From 34-65-8 sp964516135 (GTDB lineage: Bacteria; Pseudomonadota; Alphaproteobacteria; Sphingomonadales; Sphingomonadaceae), in contig CAZEWN010000005.1 of NCBI GenBank assembly GCA_964516135.1, positions 62,001 through 126,000 on the forward strand: a stretch of DNA of 64,000 nucleotides. The letters are read 5' to 3'. Below, one piece after another: positions 8,867 through 17,979 of the stretch. Within the stretch, counting starts at the first letter, position 1, and every line of letters begins with the position of its first letter. The notes under the pieces are model-generated. The model searched no databases and was not told the DNA's origin. It was given only the letters and a program-made list of their open reading frames with translations. The translations under genes were made by a program, and so were the position numbers.

Positions 8867-10507
8867 ATGAACACCAGCGAAGGCGTCGTCGGCGCATCCG
8901 AGACGCTCGCCGCCCCGCCCGAGCGGCAGCGCGGGTTCCTCGGCGCGATCGAGCGCGTCGGCAACCTGCTGCCCGATCCCACGATCATCTTCATCTACCT
9001 GATCGTCGTCCTGATGATCGTGTCGGCAATCGGCGCGGCGCTCGGATGGTCGGCCTCGCTTCCCTATCCAGGCGAAACCGCGCCCGAATTTGCGACGCTG
9101 GAGAACGGCGTCCTGACTTATACCGCCTCAAGCCTGTTCGCCGAGGCGAACATCGCCCGCCTGCTGGTCGAGATGCCGCGCACCTTTGCCGGGTTCGCGC
9201 CGCTTGGCCTTGTCTTGACGATCATGATGGGCGCCGCGGTGGCGGAACGGTCGGGCATGTTCTCGGCGCTGATCCGCCTGTCGCTCAGGAACGCGCACAA
9301 GGCGCTGCTGACCCCGATCGTGGCGATCATCGGGATGGTCTCGCACCATGCCTCCGACGCGGCGTATGTCGTGTTCATCCCGCTTGCCGCGATCATCTTC
9401 GCCGTCGCCGGGCGCCACCCGCTGGCGGGCCTTGCCGCCGCTTTCGCAGCGGTTTCGGGCGGTTATGCCGGCAACGTGACGCCCGGGCAGATAGACGTGC
9501 TGCTGTTCGGCTTCACCCAGGAAGCGGCGCGGATCATCGATCCGGGCTGGACAATGAATCCGCTCGGCAATTGGTACTTCATCCTGGCAATCGTCATCTT
9601 CTTTACCCCGATCGTGTGGTTCATCACCGACAAGGTGGTCGAACCGCGCCTGGGCACCTGGAATGGCATCGTCGACGATGAGCTGCGCGCCGATCTCGAC
9701 AAGAGCGAGGTCACGGCGGACGAACGCAAGGGCCTGCGCCACGCGGGCCTGGTCGCGCTGTTGATGGTCGCGGGCTTCGCCGCGCTGGCGCTGTGGCCAG
9801 GCTATACCCCGCTGATCAACGAGGAAGCGGCAGGGACTGCATCGCTCCAGCCGCTCTACGGATCGCTGATCGCGTTCTTCTTCCTGTTGTTCCTCCTCAC
9901 AGGGGCCGCGTTCGGCCGCGCGGTCGGCAGCGTCAAGGGCGCCGCCGACGTGATGGCGATGATGCAGCACGGCGTGCGAATGATGGCGCCCTATCTGGTG
10001 TTCGTGTTCTTCGCCGCGCACTTCGTGGCGATGTTCAACTGGTCGGGCATCGGCCCGATCATCGCGATCAACGGGGCTGGCGCGCTCGCCGAAATGGCCC
10101 TGCCCGCGCCGCTGCTGCTGGTGAGCGTGCTGCTCCTGTCCTCGGTGCTCGACCTGTTCATCGGTTCAGCCAGCGCCAAGTGGAGCGCGCTCTCGCCGGT
10201 GGTCGTACCGATGTTCATGCTGCTTGGCATCAGTCCGGAAATGACGACTGCCGCCTATCGCATGGGCGACAGCTACACCAACATCATGACCCCGCTGATG
10301 AGCTACTTCCCGCTGATCCTGGCCTTCAGCCAGCGCTGGGACCGGACGATGGGCGTCGGCTCGTTGCTGGCGCTGATGCTGCCCTATGCGCTGACCTTCA
10401 TGGTCGCGGGAATTGCGATGACGGTCGGCTGGGTCGCGCTCGATTTGCCGCTTGGGCCGGGCGCGCAGGTCTATCTGGAAACACCCGTAGGAGCGACGAC
10501 GCCTTGA
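8867..10507 (+). CDS. AbgT-family transporter
   Basis: The 546-residue protein has many hydrophobic segments and the AbgT-family C-terminal signature GSASAKWSALSPVVVPMF, followed by LLGISPEMTTAAYRMGDS and TNIMTPLMSYFPL. Family members move p-aminobenzoyl-glutamate or export sulfonamides; the substrate here is unknown. An AGGAGAG ribosome site precedes the ATG. Its last codons overlap the TTG start of the carboxylase beta gene, so it is embedded in a leucine-degradation operon. That placement suggests, without proving, that it moves a branched-chain intermediate or peptide. Confidence 0.9.
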   Translation: MNTSEGVVGASETLAAPPERQRGFLGAIERVGNLLPDPTIIFIYLIVVLMIVSAIGAALGWSASLPYPGETAPEFATLENGVLTYTASSLFAEANIARLLVEMPRTFAGFAPLGLVLTIMMGAAVAERSGMFSALIRLSLRNAHKALLTPIVAIIGMVSHHASDAAYVVFIPLAAIIFAVAGRHPLAGLAAAFAAVSGGYAGNVTPGQIDVLLFGFTQEAARIIDPGWTMNPLGNWYFILAIVIFFTPIVWFITDKVVEPRLGTWNGIVDDELRADLDKSEVTADERKGLRHAGLVALLMVAGFAALALWPGYTPLINEEAAGTASLQPLYGSLIAFFFLLFLLTGAAFGRAVGSVKGAADVMAMMQHGVRMMAPYLVFVFFAAHFVAMFNWSGIGPIIAINGAGALAEMALPAPLLLVSVLLLSSVLDLFIGSASAKWSALSPVVVPMFMLLGISPEMTTAAYRMGDSYTNIMTPLMSYFPLILAFSQRWDRTMGVGSLLALMLPYALTFMVAGIAMTVGWVALDLPLGPGAQVYLETPVGATTP

Positions 10508-12111
10508 GCGCACCGACACTCACGAGCAAGCTCGACCGCGAGAGCGCGGAAGCCAAGGCGCGGTTCGCGCACAACAAGGCGCTCGCTGACGCGCTGCGCG
10601 CCAAGGTCGCCGAGGCTGCGCTGGGCGGGCCGGAAAAGCACCGCGAGCGGCATGTCAGCCGCGGCAAGCTGCTGCCGAGGGACCGCGTCGAGCGGCTGCT
10701 CGATCCGGGCTCGCCGTTTCTCGAGATCGGCCAGCTCGCGGCGAACGGGATGTACGAGGGCGATGTTGCGGGCGCCTCGATGATCTGCGGCATAGGGCGT
10801 GTGTCAGGACGGCAGGTGATGATCGTCGCCAACGACCCGACGGTGAAGGGCGGCAGCTACTACCCGATGACGGTAAAAAAGCACCTGCGCGCGCAGGAGA
10901 TCGCGACCGAGAACCGCTTGCCCTGCGTGTACCTCGTCGACAGCGGCGGGGCCAACCTGCCCTATCAGGCCGAGGTGTTCCCCGATCGCGACCATTTCGG
11001 GCGCATCTTCTTCAACCAGGCCAACATGTCTGCGCTCGGCATCCCGCAGATCGCCTGCGTGATGGGGAGCTGCACCGCGGGCGGCGCCTATGTGCCCGCG
11101 ATGTCCGACGAGACTGTCATCGTGCGCGAACAGGGGACCATCTTCCTCGCCGGGCCGCCGCTGGTGAAGGCCGCGACGGGTGAGGAGATCAGCGCCGAGG
11201 ATCTGGGCGGCGGCGACCTCCATGCGCGCAAGTCCGGCGTGGTCGATCACCTGGCCGAGAACGACGAGCACGCCCTCACCATCGTGCGCGACATCGTCAG
11301 CCACCTTGGCGCGAACACCGGCGCGGCGAAAGACGTGGCGCTCAAGGACCCACGCTCGCCCAAATTCGACGCGGACGACCTCTACGCACTCATCCCCGAT
11401 GACGTGCGCGCGCCCTACGACGTGCACGAGGTGATCGCGCGGATCGTCGACGGGAGCGAGTTCCACGAGTTCAAGGCGCTGTACGGGTCCACGCTCGTCT
11501 GCGGGTTCGCGCATATCTGGGGGATGCCGGTGGCAATCCTCGCCAACAACGGCGTGCTGTTCAGCGAGAGCGCGGTCAAGGGCGCGCACTTCATCGAGCT
11601 CGCCTGCCAGCGGCGCATCCCGCTGCTGTTTCTCCAGAACATCAGCGGCTTCATGGTCGGCGGCAAGTACGAGGCGGAAGGCATCGCCAAGCACGGCGCG
11701 AAGCTGGTCACTGCGGTGGCGACCGCCACCGTGCCCAAGATCACCGTGGTGATCGGCGGCAGCTTCGGCGCGGGCAATTACGGCATGTGCGGGCGCGCCT
11801 ATTCCCCGCGCTTCCTGTTCACCTGGCCCAATGCGCGAATATCCGTGATGGGCGGCGAGCAGGCTGCCAGCGTACTGGCCACGGTCCACCGCGACGCGGA
11901 CAGCTGGACGCCGGAACAGGCCGAGGCATTCAAGGCGCCCATCAGGCAGAAGTACGAGGACGAGGGCAACCCCTACTACGCCACCGCCCGCCTGTGGGAT
12001 GACGGCGTGATCGACCCGGTCCAGACCCGCGACGTGCTGGGCCTGGCCTTTGCCGCGACGCTCGAGGCACCAATCGCTGAACGGCCCGCATTCGGGGTAT
12101 TCCGGATGTAG
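10504..12111 (+). CDS. mccB: Methylcrotonoyl-CoA carboxylase beta subunit (carboxyltransferase)
   Basis: The 535-residue carboxyltransferase moves CO2 from biotin onto 3-methylcrotonyl-CoA to give 3-methylglutaconyl-CoA. Family segments include VYLVDSGGANLPYQAEVFPD, VMGSCTAGGAYVPAMSDE, FLQNISGFMVGGKYEAEGI and IGGSFGAGNYGMCGRAYSPR. The start is TTG 10504, overlapping the TGA of the AbgT gene, with an AGGAG site about nine bases upstream; no ATG lies near the expected N-terminus. The biotin-carrying alpha subunit, methylglutaconyl-CoA hydratase and HMG-CoA lyase usually found alongside are absent from the window. Confidence 0.93.
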   Translation: MSAPTLTSKLDRESAEAKARFAHNKALADALRAKVAEAALGGPEKHRERHVSRGKLLPRDRVERLLDPGSPFLEIGQLAANGMYEGDVAGASMICGIGRVSGRQVMIVANDPTVKGGSYYPMTVKKHLRAQEIATENRLPCVYLVDSGGANLPYQAEVFPDRDHFGRIFFNQANMSALGIPQIACVMGSCTAGGAYVPAMSDETVIVREQGTIFLAGPPLVKAATGEEISAEDLGGGDLHARKSGVVDHLAENDEHALTIVRDIVSHLGANTGAAKDVALKDPRSPKFDADDLYALIPDDVRAPYDVHEVIARIVDGSEFHEFKALYGSTLVCGFAHIWGMPVAILANNGVLFSESAVKGAHFIELACQRRIPLLFLQNISGFMVGGKYEAEGIAKHGAKLVTAVATATVPKITVVIGGSFGAGNYGMCGRAYSPRFLFTWPNARISVMGGEQAASVLATVHRDADSWTPEQAEAFKAPIRQKYEDEGNPYYATARLWDDGVIDPVQTRDVLGLAFAATLEAPIAERPAFGVFRM

Positions 12112-12164
12112 CGCCCGTTCCCGCGCGGCTTTACCTATGTTAAGGGCCGCGCTGGAGGGGCCCC

Positions 12165-12791
12165 TTGGCGCAAGACGTTTCCGCACGACCAACCCTCCTC
12201 TCACGCCTCGTGCGGCGCATCGTCCTTGCCATCTATCGGTTGAAGGGCTGGCGGCTCGATGGCTCCCATCCGGGGGTGGCGAAGTTCGTCATCACCGGGG
12301 CGCCGCATACAACCAACTGGGACTTCGTGTTTTTCCTTGGCGCCACCAATGCGCTCGGGATCGCGCCCAGCTTCATGGGCAAGAACACGCTGTTCAAATG
12401 GCCGATGACGCGGTTCATGCATGACATGGGCGGCATCTCGGTCGACCGTTCGCGCAGGGGCGCGAACTACGTCGAGCAGGTCGCGGCTGAATTCATCGCA
12501 CGCGATGAATTGGCCCTGGTCGTCGCGCCGGAGGGCTCGCGCAGCTCGAGCGGCGAATGGCGGTCGGGCTTCTATCACATCGCGCAGATGGCCGGCGTTC
12601 CGATCGTACCCGCCTGGGTCAATCACCGAACCATGCGCGGGGGGATCGGTCCGGCGATCTGGCCGACCGGCGACTACCGCGCCGATCTCGCCCGGATCGC
12701 AGCGTTCTATCGCTCGGTCATGCCTGAACATCCGCGTTTCATCGCCCTGGAAGCGACCACGCGCACGGTCACCGAGATGCGCGATGATTGA
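12165..12791 (+). CDS. Lysophospholipid acyltransferase family protein (PlsC-like)
   Basis: The 208-residue protein has the glycerolipid acyltransferase block I HTTNWD (H-x4-D) near residue 48 and a block III-like segment VVAPEGSRSSSGEW. It probably acylates a lysophospholipid or related lipid at the inner membrane. Start is taken as TTG 12165, seven bases after a GGAGG; the next in-frame methionine would remove the N-terminal basic segment. It overlaps the DUF1295 gene by 8 bp. The acyl acceptor is unknown. Confidence 0.82.
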   Translation: MAQDVSARPTLLSRLVRRIVLAIYRLKGWRLDGSHPGVAKFVITGAPHTTNWDFVFFLGATNALGIAPSFMGKNTLFKWPMTRFMHDMGGISVDRSRRGANYVEQVAAEFIARDELALVVAPEGSRSSSGEWRSGFYHIAQMAGVPIVPAWVNHRTMRGGIGPAIWPTGDYRADLARIAAFYRSVMPEHPRFIALEATTRTVTEMRDD

Positions 12792-13584
12792 TGCACTGCT
12801 GCTCAATGCCGCCGTGCTGATCGTGTTGGTGGTGGTCCAGTGGGCGATTTCCGTGCGGATCGGCGATGTCTCGTTCATCGACGCGTTCTGGGGCGCGGGA
12901 ATGGCGGTGATGGCGCTGCTGGCGTGGCTGCAACTGGCCGAACCTGGCGCGCTGGCGACACTGATCTTGGCAATCACCGCCGCCTGGGGCCTGCGACTTG
13001 GCATTCACTTGCTGGGGCGCTGGCGCCGCCATGGCGAGGACCCGCGCTATGCCCGCATTCTCAAGAAGGATCGCGAACGCGGCACCTTCGCCCGCGCGGC
13101 ACTGGCGCGGGTGTGGCTGCCACAGGCAGTGCTGCTGTTCCTGGTTTCCAGCCCGGCGCAGGTCGGCATTCTTGCCAATGCAGCAGCCGCGCCGCGTTTG
13201 GACGTCGTTTTGGTTGGCCTCGCCCTATACTTCTTGGGGGTATTTTTCGAGTGGGTCGGCGACTGGCAGCTTGCCCGGTTCAAGGCCGATCCAGCCAATG
13301 ACGGACGCGTGCTCGACACCGGGCTGTGGCGCTATACCAGGCACCCGAACTACTTCGGCGATGCGGCCGCGTGGTGGGGCATCTGGCTCACCTGCGCCGC
13401 GACGGGCTGGGAATACGCGGCCTACACCGTGGCCGGGCCACTGTTCCTGACCTTCACGCTGACCAGGTGGTCCGGCGCAGCCCTGCTGGAGGCCGGGATG
13501 AGCAAAAAGCGCGGCGCCGCCTACGCCGATTACATTGCACGCACTTCGGCATTCCTGCCCTGGCCACCGCGCAAATCGCGCTAG
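12784..13584 (+). CDS. DUF1295 family integral membrane protein (steroid 5-alpha-reductase/isoprenylcysteine methyltransferase-like fold)
   Basis: The 266-residue protein is rich in hydrophobic segments and ends with the family signature LWRYTRHPNYFGDAAAWWG. DUF1295 proteins resemble steroid 5-alpha-reductases and ICMT-like membrane methyltransferases, but no bacterial role is settled. The start ATG at 12784 overlaps the acyltransferase stop by 8 bp, so the two are coupled and probably both act on membrane lipids. A longer N-terminal reading would lie inside the acyltransferase gene and is rejected. Confidence 0.86.
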   Translation: MIDALLLNAAVLIVLVVVQWAISVRIGDVSFIDAFWGAGMAVMALLAWLQLAEPGALATLILAITAAWGLRLGIHLLGRWRRHGEDPRYARILKKDRERGTFARAALARVWLPQAVLLFLVSSPAQVGILANAAAAPRLDVVLVGLALYFLGVFFEWVGDWQLARFKADPANDGRVLDTGLWRYTRHPNYFGDAAAWWGIWLTCAATGWEYAAYTVAGPLFLTFTLTRWSGAALLEAGMSKKRGAAYADYIARTSAFLPWPPRKSR

Positions 13585-13654
13585 CCGCTTCATTTCCCTT
13601 CAACCGGTGCCCTCGGCGCACTAGATTGCGCAGCGCGACGCTCCGGAGGAAACC

Positions 13655-14284
13655 ATGATCGCGGCCGACAAGGACGCCTTGAGGGACGAATTGACCGAAC
13701 GTGCGATGGACCTAATCGCGCGCACCGGAGCGCGGATCGGCAAGGCCGACCTCGTCGCGGACACGCGCCTGTCGCGGGCGCGCATCGACGCGATCTTCCC
13801 CGAAGACGACGACCTGTTCGATGCCATCGTCGCGCACTGGTACGCGCACGACATCGCGGTGATGGAGGACGTGATCGCATCGACGCTGCCAATCCGGCGC
13901 AAGTTCTACGAATTCTTCGCCCGCCGTTTCACCCGCGAGCGTGAACGCTACCGCGAGGACCCGGCGCTGTTTGCACTCTATGTCGAGCTCGGAACGGAGA
14001 AATTCGAAAACGTGCGCGGCTATATCGACCTCGCTGATCACTACCTCAGTGAATTGATCGCGCAGGCGCAGCACGAGGGGTTCTTTCCCAGCCTCGGCAT
14101 TGATCGCGCGCTGACGCTGATCAACCAGATGGTCGTCTGCTACACCTCGCCCCAGCTCATGCTTATCCTCGAGGAACGGCTGGCCGAGGACAAGCTCGCC
14201 GCAATCATCGACACGCTGTTCGATGGCCTGGCTGGCGGCGATCGCGGCGCCGCCGGGGTGAAGGGCCTGCGCGCAGCCTCCTGA
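13655..14284 (+). CDS. TetR/AcrR family transcriptional regulator
   Basis: The 209-residue protein has an N-terminal helix-turn-helix (about residues 10-55: TERAMDLIARTGARIGKADL then LSRARIDAIFPEDDDLFDAI) followed by an all-helical ligand domain, the layout of TetR repressors. A GGAGG ribosome site precedes the ATG. It follows the acyltransferase/DUF1295 pair by 70 bp in the same direction and may regulate that pair, but no convincing operator was found. Its stop lies three bases from the convergent nucleotidase stop. Confidence 0.83.
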   Translation: MIAADKDALRDELTERAMDLIARTGARIGKADLVADTRLSRARIDAIFPEDDDLFDAIVAHWYAHDIAVMEDVIASTLPIRRKFYEFFARRFTRERERYREDPALFALYVELGTEKFENVRGYIDLADHYLSELIAQAQHEGFFPSLGIDRALTLINQMVVCYTSPQLMLILEERLAEDKLAAIIDTLFDGLAGGDRGAAGVKGLRAAS

Positions 14285-14287
14285 TCG

Positions 14288-16024
14288 TTACTTGAGCTCG
14301 GCAATACGCCCGAGCGCGGGCAGCTGCCGCACCGGCACGGCCGTAAGGTAAGCCTCGAACGCGTCCAGGTCGACCGGACCAGTGGCCGCGTCGGTCCCCT
14401 GGTTGAACATGGTGAAACCATCGCCACCCGCCGCGAGAAAGCTGTTCATGGTCACGCGGTAACTGCGCGCCGGGTCGATCGCCTGGCCATTCACGCTCGC
14501 GCTTACCACCCGGCTGCCGACCGGGCGGCGCAGGTCCCAGGTCATGGCGAAACCTTCCGAAGCGCTGAAGGTCTGGACAAACCCATCGCCGTCGAATTGC
14601 TGTTCGAGCAGCGCGAGGAGCTGCGCGCCGGTGAAAGTCTTGGTCACCAACGTGTTGCCGAAGGGCTGAATCGCGTAGATCGCGCCATACGTCACCGTGC
14701 CATCGGCACGCGGCGACAGGGCGGCGCGAATGCCGCCGGTGTTCATGAATGCGATCTCGGCCCCGGCATCGCGCGTGGCGAAAAGTTGCGCGTCGGCAAT
14801 CAGATTGCCCAGCGCCGATTCCTCGGTCGAGCCACCTTTCTCCGCCGCGCCCGAGACCCGCCCGACCGGCCGTTCCGAAGCCTCGCGCGCTGCCTCGACA
14901 TAGCGCGCGACGTAGGCGGTCACCTCGGGGTTGGGCGCGACTTGGGCATAACGCGCATTGGGCGCGGCCGCATTGCCGGCGCGGTCCGTGCCGACGCTCT
15001 GGACGACGCGATTGTCGGCGGTGACCGACACCACCCGGTCCTTCGCCGGATCGATCGTCAACGTAATATCGGTCAGAAGCGATCCACCATAGCCCGCGCT
15101 CGTGACCAGGAATTTACGCGCGGGGTCGATGCCTGAAAAATCGCACACGTAGGCGCGGTGGGTGTGGCCCGAAATGACGTGATCGACGCGAGGATTGACC
15201 CGTTTGAGGATGTCGATCAGCGGGCCGGCCACCCCGCCGCACGACTTGTCGTTATAGCCAACCTCAGTCTGGAGACCCTGGTGAACCGACACGATGATTG
15301 CGTCGACGCCCTCACGCTCCAGTTCTGCGACCGCGCGGTTGATGGCGTTGGCCTCGTCGCCAAAAGTCAGCCCTTCGATCCCGGTCGGGGTAACGAGCGA
15401 AGGCGTGTCCTTGAGGGTCAGCCCGATCACGCCGACCGAAACCGCGCTGGCGCCTTCACCGAAGCGTTTGATGCCATAGGCAGGGAACAGCGTGGTGCCA
15501 TCGGGCATGACCACATTGGCCGCGAGAAAACGAAAACGTGCACCCGGATATGGGTTCTCCACCGCGCAGGGTTCGCGCATGGTGAGCTTCTCGCACCCAC
15601 CCTGCTGGATGCGTACAAGCTCGCGCCAGCCGCGGTCGAATTCGTGGTTGCCGACCGCGTTGAAGTCGAGCCCGATGCGATTCATCGCGCCGATCGCGGG
15701 CTCGTCGAGGAAGATCGAGGACACCAGCGGGCTGCCGCCGATAAGGTCGCCGGCAGCGATCACCAGCGTGTTGGCGGCATCGCCCTTAACCTCCGCCACC
15801 GCGCTCGCGAGCCAGGCAGCGCCACCGGCATAGACGTCGTGTTCGCTCCCGTCGGCTTCCACCAAGCGGACAGGGCGCGTCAGCGGCTCGAGATTACCGT
15901 GGAAGTCGTTAAGGCCGACGACCTTGACCGTGACCAGCGCGGGGGCGGCAGCCTCGCGCGGAGGCGTGACGCAGGCGGCAAGCGGCAGGGTGAGAGCGGC
16001 GGTAAGGAGGAGGAGGCGAACCAT
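14288..16024 (-). CDS. Bifunctional metallophosphatase/5'-nucleotidase lipoprotein
   Basis: This exported enzyme would remove phosphate from nucleotides or related phosphoesters in the periplasm. The protein (578 residues) starts with a lipoprotein signal, MVRLLLLTAALTLPLAAC, with the lipobox Cys at 18. The metallophosphatase domain shows VGLNDFHGNLEPL, GGSPLVSS, VGNHEFDRG and ISGHTHRAYVCD. The C-terminal 5'-nucleotidase domain shows NLIADAQ and FMNTGGIRA. The start at 16024 is chosen because it places the lipobox correctly; a 10-residue upstream extension would disrupt the signal. Confidence 0.92.
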   Translation of the reverse strand: MVRLLLLTAALTLPLAACVTPPREAAAPALVTVKVVGLNDFHGNLEPLTRPVRLVEADGSEHDVYAGGAAWLASAVAEVKGDAANTLVIAAGDLIGGSPLVSSIFLDEPAIGAMNRIGLDFNAVGNHEFDRGWRELVRIQQGGCEKLTMREPCAVENPYPGARFRFLAANVVMPDGTTLFPAYGIKRFGEGASAVSVGVIGLTLKDTPSLVTPTGIEGLTFGDEANAINRAVAELEREGVDAIIVSVHQGLQTEVGYNDKSCGGVAGPLIDILKRVNPRVDHVISGHTHRAYVCDFSGIDPARKFLVTSAGYGGSLLTDITLTIDPAKDRVVSVTADNRVVQSVGTDRAGNAAAPNARYAQVAPNPEVTAYVARYVEAAREASERPVGRVSGAAEKGGSTEESALGNLIADAQLFATRDAGAEIAFMNTGGIRAALSPRADGTVTYGAIYAIQPFGNTLVTKTFTGAQLLALLEQQFDGDGFVQTFSASEGFAMTWDLRRPVGSRVVSASVNGQAIDPARSYRVTMNSFLAAGGDGFTMFNQGTDAATGPVDLDAFEAYLTAVPVRQLPALGRIAELK

Positions 16025-16066
16025 GCGGTCCGCGATGCAAGGCCAATGCGGCAATGTAAAGACTGG

Positions 16067-17239
16067 CTACAACGCTTGCGCCGCCGCGTGCGCGCTCGCC
16101 CACGCCCACTGGAAGTTGTAGCCGCCGAGCCAGCCGGTCACGTCGACCGCCTCGCCGATGGCGTGCAGGCCGGGGACGCGTTTTGCCTCCATCGTCTGGC
16201 TGGATATTTCGGCCGTGCTGATCCCGCCCGCAGTCACCTCGGCCTTGGCGAAGCCTTCGGTGCCGTTGGGGCGGAAGATCCAGTGCGCCAGCCGCGCCTC
16301 CGCCGCGCGCAAAGCCTTGTCGCCCGCATTGCCCAGGTCGCCCGCCACGTCGATCCGGTCGGCCAGCGTGTCGGCCAGCCGCTGCGGCAATGCCTCGCGC
16401 AGCAGCGCGCGCGCCGTCGTGCGCGGGGTGGCGCGCTTGGCTGCAAGCAGCCAGCCCCCGGCCTGGTCCGGGAGGAAATCGATTGCGACCTCTTCGCCAT
16501 GGCGCCAGTAGGAACTGGCCTGCAGGATCGCCGGGCCGGACAACCCCCGATGGGTGAAAAGCGCCGCCTCGCGGAACGTCGCCGTGCCCGCGCGCGCCTC
16601 GATTTCGGCCGACACGCCCGAAAGGTCGCGGAACAGAACGTCCTCGCCACCCAGCGTCAGCGGCACCAATGCGGGGCGCGGCTCGACCACCTTCAATCCA
16701 AACTGCCGCGCGAGGCGGTAAGCGAAATCGCTTGCGCCCATTTTCGGGATCGAGGGGCCGCCGGTCGCAATCACCAGCCGGCGCGCGGCATGGGTTGCCC
16801 CATTGGCGGTGACCACGAAACCACTGCCGCTCTGCCCAACGTCCGTCACATCCTGCCCGGTCAGCACCTCGACCCCGCCCTTCGCGCACTCCGCCAGCAG
16901 CATCGCGACGATCTGCCTGGAGCTGCCATCGCAGAACAGCTGTCCCAGCGTCTTTTCGTGCCAGGCGATGCCATGCGCCTCGACCAGGTCGAGGAAATCA
17001 CGCGGGGTGTAGCGGGCCAGCGCGGACTTGGCGAAATGCGGATTGGCCGAGAGGTAGTTGGCGGGGCCCGCGTTCACGTTGGTAAAGTTGCATCGTCCGC
17101 CGCCGGAAATGAGGATTTTCTTGCCGACTGTCTGGGCGCGTTCCAACACCATCACGCGCCGTCCGCGCTGCCCCGCCAGCGCTGCGCAGAACAGCCCGGC
17201 GGCTCCGCCGCCGAGCACGATCACATCAAGCCCGTTCAC
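16067..17239 (-). CDS. BaiN/RdsA (HI0933) family NAD(P)/FAD-dependent oxidoreductase
   Basis: The 390-residue flavoprotein begins with the dinucleotide-binding motif VIVLGGGAAGLFCAAL and has the family hallmark GKKILISGGGRCNFTN. Its C-terminal segment is HAIGEAVDVTGWLGGYNFQW. Members include the bile-acid enzyme BaiN, but the housekeeping role of the proteobacterial form is unclear. It is the last gene of a three-gene operon with the AI-2E transporter and the M50 peptidase; its start overlaps the peptidase stop by 4 bp. Confidence 0.9.
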   Translation of the reverse strand: MNGLDVIVLGGGAAGLFCAALAGQRGRRVMVLERAQTVGKKILISGGGRCNFTNVNAGPANYLSANPHFAKSALARYTPRDFLDLVEAHGIAWHEKTLGQLFCDGSSRQIVAMLLAECAKGGVEVLTGQDVTDVGQSGSGFVVTANGATHAARRLVIATGGPSIPKMGASDFAYRLARQFGLKVVEPRPALVPLTLGGEDVLFRDLSGVSAEIEARAGTATFREAALFTHRGLSGPAILQASSYWRHGEEVAIDFLPDQAGGWLLAAKRATPRTTARALLREALPQRLADTLADRIDVAGDLGNAGDKALRAAEARLAHWIFRPNGTEGFAKAEVTAGGISTAEISSQTMEAKRVPGLHAIGEAVDVTGWLGGYNFQWAWASAHAAAQAL

Positions 17240-17979
17240 CGCCGCCAGCCACTGGGGCCACCCTCTTCACGCAGGGCATGGCGCAGGCTCGCGCCGATCA
17301 TCAGCCCGGACGCAAGCACGATCAGCCCGGCCCAGACCCAGTAGGGCAACCACAGCGCCTCTTGCATCGCGCCCGTGTCGGACAGCATCGGGATGCCGCC
17401 AATCGATCCGCTGTAGGAAAACAAGTAGTCCAGGTCGCGGAACATCGAAAGCGCGGCCAGCACGCCCAGGAACTGGAGCGTGAAGCTCTGCGCCCACGGC
17501 TTGCCACGCAGCGCAACGTAGGCGAGCGCCGCCGACACCAGTGGCAAGACAACCAGCCCGACCGCGCTTCGCACCCAGATCAGCACCGAAACCGCGATGA
17601 TCCCGGCGAGCGCCAGCAGCGCCGGGCGCCAGCGTTCATGGCGCCCGCTGGCGAGGATCAGGAGCGAACCCGCGAAGCTCGGCCCTAAGGGGCCGCCGGC
17701 GGCGACCAATGCCGTGGTCAGTGCCCCAGGTGGCTCGGCGTAGCTCGATTCGGCGACACCTGAACCATCGGGATAGATGATCAGCCGCTCGAAGCCGTGG
17801 CCCAGCAGCAGGCTGACAAGGCCGTGGCCCATCTCGTGGAACCAAGTGGTCAGGATGACGAACGGGTAAAGCAGATAATTGCCCAGCGGCAGCTGCGGCA
17901 CCGCCGTGATCAGCGCGCCCGCCAGGATCAGTCGGCCGACCTGTTCCTGCTGCGTCGCGGGCCGCGCGTGCCAGCTCAT
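17236..17979 (-). CDS. M50-family metallopeptidase-like membrane protein (M50B-like)
   Basis: The 247-residue integral membrane protein has the zinc motif HEMGH within TTWFHEMGHGLVSLLLGHGF and a segment GGPLGPSFAGSLL. Both fit the M50B-like intramembrane metalloprotease group. Hydrophobic segments fill the rest. The start ATG at 17979 overlaps the stop of the upstream AI-2E transporter gene, and its own stop overlaps the BaiN start, so translation is coupled along the operon. A substrate protein is not evident. No PDZ domain is seen, unlike RseP. Confidence 0.85.
   Translation of the reverse strand: MSWHARPATQQEQVGRLILAGALITAVPQLPLGNYLLYPFVILTTWFHEMGHGLVSLLLGHGFERLIIYPDGSGVAESSYAEPPGALTTALVAAGGPLGPSFAGSLLILASGRHERWRPALLALAGIIAVSVLIWVRSAVGLVVLPLVSAALAYVALRGKPWAQSFTLQFLGVLAALSMFRDLDYLFSYSGSIGGIPMLSDTGAMQEALWLPYWVWAGLIVLASGLMIGASLRHALREEGGPSGWRR

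Noticed and set aside
9793..10503. N-terminal extension of the methylcrotonoyl-CoA carboxylase beta frame
   Set aside because: It lies entirely inside the AbgT gene in another frame; the TTG at 10504 with AGGAG gives the normal family length.
15158..17344. Long open plus-strand frame opposite the nucleotidase and BaiN genes
   Set aside because: Arg/His/Gln-rich translation without domains; it mirrors two well-supported minus-strand genes.
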